Positions 6,557-10,446 of a DNA stretch of 10,446 nucleotides are shown one piece after another. A model generated the notes under the pieces. It saw only the letters and a program-made list of their open reading frames with translations. It made no database searches and was not told where the DNA came from. The translations under genes were made by a program, and so were the position numbers. The number at the start of each line of letters is the position of its first letter. Position 1 is the first letter of the stretch. The stretch comes from an uncultured Ruminococcus sp. GTDB taxonomy: Bacteria; Bacillota; Clostridia; Oscillospirales; CAG-272. The stretch covers positions 1 through 10,446 of the forward strand of contig CACZOH010000197.1 in assembly GCA_902782785.1 (NCBI GenBank), written 5' to 3'.

Positions 6557-7444
6557 TTATTTATCCTGATGTACGTCGACCTGCGGGAACGGGCATTCGA
6601 CGCCGAGAGAACGGAAGCCGAGAAGCAGATCGCGGTTGAGCAGTCTCGCGCCGGAATAAATATCCTTTTCGTCAACGTTCACGACGAATTTGAGTATGAC
6701 GGAGCTTTCCGCAAGCTCCTGAACGCCCAGATATTTAGGCGGAGCCTTGAATACTTCCTGACGGCGCTCGTATATCTTATCCATCAGAGCGGGGATCTCC
6801 TCCTCCAGCTTTTCAAGGTCCGTGGCGTAAGGGACGGCTATCTCGCTTATGCTTCTCGACAGCTTGTCGGACCTGTTGAGTATGTTTTTCATTGCTGAGT
6901 TGTTGACTATCTTCACGTTGTCGCCCGGATCGGTTATACAGGTGGTGCGTATGCCTATGCTCGTGACCGTGCCGCGGAAGCCGTCGACCTCCACTATATC
7001 GCCGACGTTGTACTGATTTTCAAACAGCATGAACGCGCCCGTGACAACGTCCGCGATCAAGCTTTCCGCGGAGAAGCCGACGACGAGGGCGATGATACCG
7101 ACGCTTGCCACAATCGTAGAAACGTTGACTCCGAGTATGGAAAGCCCCCAGCAGAGTATCACTATGAAAGCAACGTATTTGAGAAGGCTCGATACTATGG
7201 ATAAAACTGAGCGCATCCTGTGGTTTTTCGGTTTGGGAAGCGAGAGAAGAAGCGATATGACCGCTTCAGCCGCGATTATGGCGGCCGCCATAAGTATGAC
7301 CTTAAGCACCGCGCCGAACGTTATGTTGACGGGTACCTGGCTGAAATCAAGGGCGCCCGTAAGCACTCCCACGAGTATCGCTATGCCTACTATCGTAACG
7401 CATACGGCGATTTTTATGATCCTGCCCAAAAGTTTGTTTTTCAT
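6557..7444 (-). CDS. MscS-family mechanosensitive ion channel
   Basis: A 295-residue small-conductance mechanosensitive channel, which opens under membrane tension to release solutes in osmotic downshock. Membrane helices are at about 7-30, 44-69 and 88-120, followed by the pore-lining TM3 region rich in Gly, Ala and Ser (ASVGIIALVVGFSAESLIAD, 113-132). Then comes the MscS beta domain (FENQYNVGDIVEVDGFRGTV, 141-160; NVKIVNNSAMKNILN, 176-190) and the cytoplasmic alpha/beta domain to the C terminus. Length and layout are typical of E. coli MscS-like channels. The ATG at 7444 has GGGGAG (7451-7456) 6 nt before it. It begins 12 nt after the HD-GYP gene ends and is almost certainly in the same operon. 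Some MscS homologues bind cyclic nucleotides, but no added nucleotide-binding domain is visible here. Confidence 0.93.
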   Translation of the reverse strand: MKNKLLGRIIKIAVCVTIVGIAILVGVLTGALDFSQVPVNITFGAVLKVILMAAAIIAAEAVISLLLSLPKPKNHRMRSVLSIVSSLLKYVAFIVILCWGLSILGVNVSTIVASVGIIALVVGFSAESLIADVVTGAFMLFENQYNVGDIVEVDGFRGTVTSIGIRTTCITDPGDNVKIVNNSAMKNILNRSDKLSRSISEIAVPYATDLEKLEEEIPALMDKIYERRQEVFKAPPKYLGVQELAESSVILKFVVNVDEKDIYSGARLLNRDLLLGFRSLGVECPFPQVDVHQDK

Positions 7445-7456
7445 TGTGTTCTCCCC

Positions 7457-9649
7457 TTATAATTTAATTTTATTCTTAACGTTCATAAAAGCGCGGACCA
7501 CGGTCGGGTCAAAATGCGTACCGCTCTCCCTTTCTATTATGGAAACCGCCTCGTCAAAGCTGAACGGCTCCTTGTAGCTGCGCTTTGAAACGAGCGCGTC
7601 GAACACGTCCGCGACCGCCATTATCCTTGCGGAAAGCGGTATTTCCTCGCCCTTGAGCCCTCTCGGATATCCCGAGCCGTCCCATTTTTCGTGGTGACAG
7701 TACGCCATATTGATGGCTTCCTTCAGATATCCGTTGTCAAGCGTGTTCGCTATCGTCTCCTTCAATATCTGATAGCCCTCCGTCGTGTGCGTCTTCATTA
7801 TCTCATATTCCTCGTCCGTCAGTTTGCCGGGCTTGTTCAATATGACGTCGGAGATCTTTATTTTTCCTATATCGTGCAAAGGCGCGCAGCGGACTATCGA
7901 CGATACGTAATCATCCTTAAGCACGTCGGAGAATTCTCCCTCCCGGCGGAGCTGTTCCGCTATACAGCCGACGTAGAACGAAGTATTTTTGATATGGTCG
8001 CCCGTGCATTTGTCGCGGCTCTCGACCATATTTGCAAAGTCTATGATTATGCCCTCCTGCATCCGGGCTATCGTTTTTGCGTTGTCCTCAAGCTCGTCGA
8101 TGTATTCGACTGAGTCAATCGCCAGCTTTTTGAGAGAGTCGTACAGCTGCTCTATCTCCGAGCACGATTTGATCTGCAGTCCCCTGATACGGTCTATACT
8201 GCTCTGCTGTCCCTCCTCCGAGTCGAACGCGAATTCCGATGCGGCGGACGAGATCTTCTTCAACGGTACGACCGTCCGCTTGTCGAATATATTGAGTATC
8301 GTTATAAGCGCGATGACGGACAGACCTATCACAAGCGTTACGACCTTGACTATGAATATCATCTGGTCTATGCGCAATCCGTCCATTGAAATATCGCCGC
8401 AGACGTAGCAGACGCATTTTCCCGCTTCATTATACAACGGGCGGTAGACAGTCAAAAGCCAGCCGTACGTGTCGTCCGTCACTATCGGATCTATGTCTTT
8501 CCCGGCGATGAGATCGGGTATCAGCTTTTCAAACGATTCGTCAAACGGAACGAAAGCGCCCGGCGCCTCGGGATCGGCGTCAAATACGACGTGACAGCCG
8601 TCCTCCGTTATATGGTAAACGTACAGATATTCAAGCTCTTCATACACGTTCAGTATCTCAACAAGCTCTGCTTCCGTTTTTATGTAATCCGGTGAATAAC
8701 GCGCGTGTGCAAAATCCCAGTAATCCTCAAAAAGCTCCGGATACGAATCGGGATCGGCGGCGGCCTCACCGGGCAAAGCTTCCGCGTATTCATCAAACGC
8801 CGCTTTGCGCTCCGCTTCATAGCGCGGCACTTTTTCCGCGTCTATCGCTCTTATCGCTATATGTACGGCGTTGTCGCATATAAGGGAATATTTTTTTATA
8901 TTCGTTTCCCTGTACATATAGTAGGCGACGCCCGCGACGGTGGAGCAAAGCAATACGTCAAACAGAAGCATAAAACCTACGACGTAGCTTGAAAGTGAGC
9001 GGAAAAAGCGTCTTACGCTGACCTTTGAGTAATCGTCGTCATGCAGCGGATCGGCGGTCGCAAGCGCGATCTTTATCTTTTTGGGACATACGCGGAAAAA
9101 CAGATACGCGATAAAGATCACGACGGTCTTGTCGACCAGGTTTATGAAAATCTCAGAGAGGATCTGAGCCGAAAAGGGCGAGACACGCCACGCCTCAACA
9201 AGCTTGTTTGCAAGCGGAGCGGATATCTCCGTGCCTATGTTCAATCCGTATATGAGCCACGTCAGAACACCGCCGAGAATGCCGCATACCGCGGCGACTG
9301 CGACGGACGAAAGAAATCTTTTGTATATCTTTGCAAAATATCCGCGTATGAAGAACAGGCGCACAAAAAGCGCGAAAACTACGCTTACGGTGCCGAAATA
9401 CATCGTTATGTCCGAGCTGTAAAACGAGTTTATCACGTTTGTGGCGAAGCCGACGATCACACCCGGAAGAAGCCCGCCGAGCATCGTCGCCAGAGCAGTG
9501 CCCACGCAGTCGAGATAAACGCGGAATTCAAAGATCGCGATCCTGCGCGCGGCAAATGACAAAATGAGATTGAGCGCAAGGCAGACAGCGGCAAGTATAA
9601 GCTTATACAGCGTTTTTTTATTGAAAAAGCCGTTTGCTTCTTTATTCAT
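7457..9649 (-). CDS. Membrane HD-GYP c-di-GMP phosphodiesterase with extracellular sensor domain
   Basis: A 730-residue protein. Residues 1-190 hold about five hydrophobic helices resembling an ECF-transporter S-component-like or MASE-type sensor. A further helix (about 219-246) leads to an extracellular, Cache-like domain (about 247-428), a last helix (about 432-455), a HAMP-like/coiled region (456-530), then HD-GYP (about 530-725). The HD-GYP hallmarks are intact: LHDIGK (H592, D593), H621 in KTHTTEG, HHEKWDGSGYP (H652, H653, GYP 660-662) and VADVFDAL (D681). The family hydrolyses c-di-GMP to pGpG and GMP at a metal centre, so an active enzyme is expected. The ATG at 9649 has GGAG 7 nt upstream. 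It is first in a minus-strand operon with the channel and linker protein and diverges from a c-di-GMP riboswitch. The identity of the N-terminal membrane domain is tentative. Confidence 0.93.
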   Translation of the reverse strand: MNKEANGFFNKKTLYKLILAAVCLALNLILSFAARRIAIFEFRVYLDCVGTALATMLGGLLPGVIVGFATNVINSFYSSDITMYFGTVSVVFALFVRLFFIRGYFAKIYKRFLSSVAVAAVCGILGGVLTWLIYGLNIGTEISAPLANKLVEAWRVSPFSAQILSEIFINLVDKTVVIFIAYLFFRVCPKKIKIALATADPLHDDDYSKVSVRRFFRSLSSYVVGFMLLFDVLLCSTVAGVAYYMYRETNIKKYSLICDNAVHIAIRAIDAEKVPRYEAERKAAFDEYAEALPGEAAADPDSYPELFEDYWDFAHARYSPDYIKTEAELVEILNVYEELEYLYVYHITEDGCHVVFDADPEAPGAFVPFDESFEKLIPDLIAGKDIDPIVTDDTYGWLLTVYRPLYNEAGKCVCYVCGDISMDGLRIDQMIFIVKVVTLVIGLSVIALITILNIFDKRTVVPLKKISSAASEFAFDSEEGQQSSIDRIRGLQIKSCSEIEQLYDSLKKLAIDSVEYIDELEDNAKTIARMQEGIIIDFANMVESRDKCTGDHIKNTSFYVGCIAEQLRREGEFSDVLKDDYVSSIVRCAPLHDIGKIKISDVILNKPGKLTDEEYEIMKTHTTEGYQILKETIANTLDNGYLKEAINMAYCHHEKWDGSGYPRGLKGEEIPLSARIMAVADVFDALVSKRSYKEPFSFDEAVSIIERESGTHFDPTVVRAFMNVKNKIKL

Positions 9650-9885
9650 AAAAAATCTCCGAACAATGGTTATAAAATCCCATTTTACTTATATTATACT
9701 TTATATTAAATAAGATCATTTTTAAACGAGAGATTGTATATAAATATTTAATTTTTTATAAACGCAAGTGTGATTTGTCGATAAAAAGGAGACGTCCGAT
9801 ATTTTTACTTAGCATTCATACTAAATTAACAAAAATAACAAACAATCCGTGTATTGATACGATATAATAAAGAAAATTGCATTTA
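9650..9885. promoter_or_regulatory. AT-rich divergent promoter region
   Basis: No gene is seen in these 236 nt. On the minus strand, TATAAT (plus-strand ATTATA at 9693-9698) is a likely -10 for the HD-GYP operon, with only a weak -35 match near 9716-9721. On the plus strand, TATAAT at 9863-9868 fits a start near 9875, just before the riboswitch; its -35 near 9840 is poor, so activation or another sigma factor cannot be excluded. Confidence 0.5.
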
Positions 9886-9955
9886 AAAGGCAAAACCGGA
9901 GAAATCCGGCGACGCAAAGCTATAGGGCCTATCGTAACGGCAGCCAGTTGCACTT
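9886..9955 (+). ncRNA. c-di-GMP-I (GEMM) riboswitch aptamer
   Basis: The signature elements occur in order: AAAAGGCAAAACC opening; stem CCGGA/TCCGG (9896-9900, 9905-9909) closed by a GAAA tetraloop (9901-9904); GACGCAAAGC (9911-9920) directly followed by TATAGGGCCTA; then GGCAGCCAGTTGC, whose TTGC (9948-9951) can pair with GCAA (9890-9893) to form the closing helix. The conserved core, GNRA loop and CCAG-TTGC tail are those of class I c-di-GMP riboswitches; ligand specificity for c-di-GMP rather than 3',3'-cGAMP (which the GEMM-I fold can also bind) needs a check of the ligand-binding positions. Ends are approximate. It controls the plus-strand gene at 10054 through the terminator just downstream. 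Confidence 0.9.
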
Positions 9956-9975
9956 GTAACATTACCGGCTTAATT

Positions 9976-10007
9976 TCAGTATCGCCCTATCGATACTGAT
10001 TTTTTTT
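9976..10007 (+). terminator. Riboswitch-controlled intrinsic terminator
   Basis: TCAGTATCG (9976-9984) pairs with CGATACTGA (9991-9999) in a 9-bp stem around loop CCCTAT, followed by eight T (10000-10007). It lies 20 nt after the aptamer and before the gene, so it is the expression platform. GCCCTAT (9984-9990), spanning the loop, is complementary to ATAGGGC (9922-9928) in the aptamer, a possible competing interaction. Confidence 0.9.
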
Positions 10008-10031
10008 GTTTCCAAGCCGTAATATTACGTC

Positions 10032-10038
10032 AAAGGAG
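10032..10038 (+). promoter_or_regulatory. Shine-Dalgarno-like site with long spacing
   Basis: AAAGGAG is 15 nt upstream of the ATG at 10054, longer than usual. A TTG at 10043 is well spaced but out of frame and opens only TTG-TAC-CAC-TAA, whose stop overlaps the ATG (TAATG). Either the spacing is loose or a mini-ORF couples translation. Confidence 0.4.
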
Positions 10039-10053
10039 TGCTTTGTACCACTA

Positions 10054-10446
10054 ATGAAACCGAAGTTTTCACTTATAAAGAAAACGGTCATCATTATCTC
10101 TGTTCTTGCGATCATACTGATTGTCTCATCCGTCATTATTTGCGGCAGGGTACAGACAAGACTTATCGACCGGCAGTATCAGGATGACGTCAACGAACTT
10201 TCAAGAACGATAGCGGCAGTCATCGACAAGGAGCGTTTTGCCGCGTTCAAGGCAAAGGTGGAGGCGATCTACGACAAGTCGACAATAAGGCCGACAAGTG
10301 AAGAATGGGGATCGGAGGATTTCAAAAAATACACCGCCCAGTTCTCACATCTTTATAACGACGAGGATTATTTATATCTCCTCGATTTTCTGCGTGGGAT
10401 CCAAAGTGTGAACCGGGTCGAATGCGTATATACGGTTTTTCTCGAT
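10054..10446 (+). CDS. Membrane sensor protein under c-di-GMP riboswitch control (3' partial)
   Basis: The first 131 codons of a gene cut by the window edge, with no stop. It begins MKPKFSLIKKTVII; residues about 10-30 form one membrane helix, followed by an extracellular domain with ELSRTIAAVIDKERFAAF and later DYLYLLDFLRGIQSVNRV. This matches the pattern of the HD-GYP protein's Cache-like region (a long helix carrying an AIDAEKV-type segment, then ELVEILNVYEEL before the first strand), so the two are probably related sensors. Output domain not seen: a GGDEF diguanylate cyclase, another HD-GYP protein or a chemoreceptor are the plausible options. A terminator-gated c-di-GMP riboswitch controls it. 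Frame choice is firm because only this frame stays open and has a membrane helix. Confidence 0.75.
   Translation, partial: MKPKFSLIKKTVIIISVLAIILIVSSVIICGRVQTRLIDRQYQDDVNELSRTIAAVIDKERFAAFKAKVEAIYDKSTIRPTSEEWGSEDFKKYTAQFSHLYNDEDYLYLLDFLRGIQSVNRVECVYTVFLD

Noticed and set aside
5977..6639. Plus-strand frame with a VGVVGV repeat
   Set aside because: It is the opposite-strand reading of the Thr-Thr-Pro linker repeat, with no plausible start or domain.
9650..9850. A second riboswitch, upstream of the HD-GYP gene
   Set aside because: The minus strand here is AT-rich with no conserved GACGCAAAGC-type core or terminator hairpin.

Overview
The window looks like chromosomal DNA from an anaerobic, gut- or rumen-type Clostridia, probably an uncultured Oscillospirales/Ruminococcaceae-like lineage. 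This is inferred from the dockerin-bearing secreted enzyme, LamG surface protein, HD-GYP plus c-di-GMP-I riboswitch signalling, strong GGAGG Shine-Dalgarno sites, TTG start use and moderately GC-rich genes between AT-rich spacers. No rRNA, tRNA, insertion sequence or CRISPR array is visible.

Left part (1-3227, + strand): the 3' end of a large surface protein (end of an fn3-like domain, an Ig-like domain, two LamG-like domains, a Glu/Thr-rich linker and a C-terminal membrane anchor), then a secreted protein with an N-terminal dockerin repeat pair joined to an endonuclease/exonuclease/phosphatase (EEP) domain.

Middle (3228-4433, + strand): a compact two-gene unit with tandem promoters and a strong terminator. 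It encodes two peptides sharing a 56-residue Nif11-like leader that ends in Gly-Gly. The tails differ completely: the first is an unrepeated, Cys-free 74-residue tail. The second is a 90-residue tail dominated by 15 uninterrupted pentapeptides of the form hydrophobic-Asn-x-x-x. No modification enzyme or transporter is next to them. This is the best candidate in the window for an undescribed system.

Right-centre (4434-9649, - strand): read from right to left, a membrane HD-GYP c-di-GMP phosphodiesterase, an MscS-type channel and a single-pass membrane protein with a Thr-Thr-Pro linker form a tight operon ending at a hairpin at 5313-5336. A cytoplasmic SGNH/SASA-type esterase follows on the same strand.

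Right end (9650-10446): an AT-rich divergent control region. Facing right, it holds a c-di-GMP-I (GEMM) riboswitch, an intrinsic terminator and the start of a membrane sensor protein cut by the window edge. A c-di-GMP-degrading enzyme and a c-di-GMP-controlled gene therefore diverge from one spacer, suggesting a local second-messenger feedback circuit. The truncated gene's extracellular domain resembles that of the HD-GYP protein, so it is probably another c-di-GMP or signalling enzyme, but its output domain is not visible.
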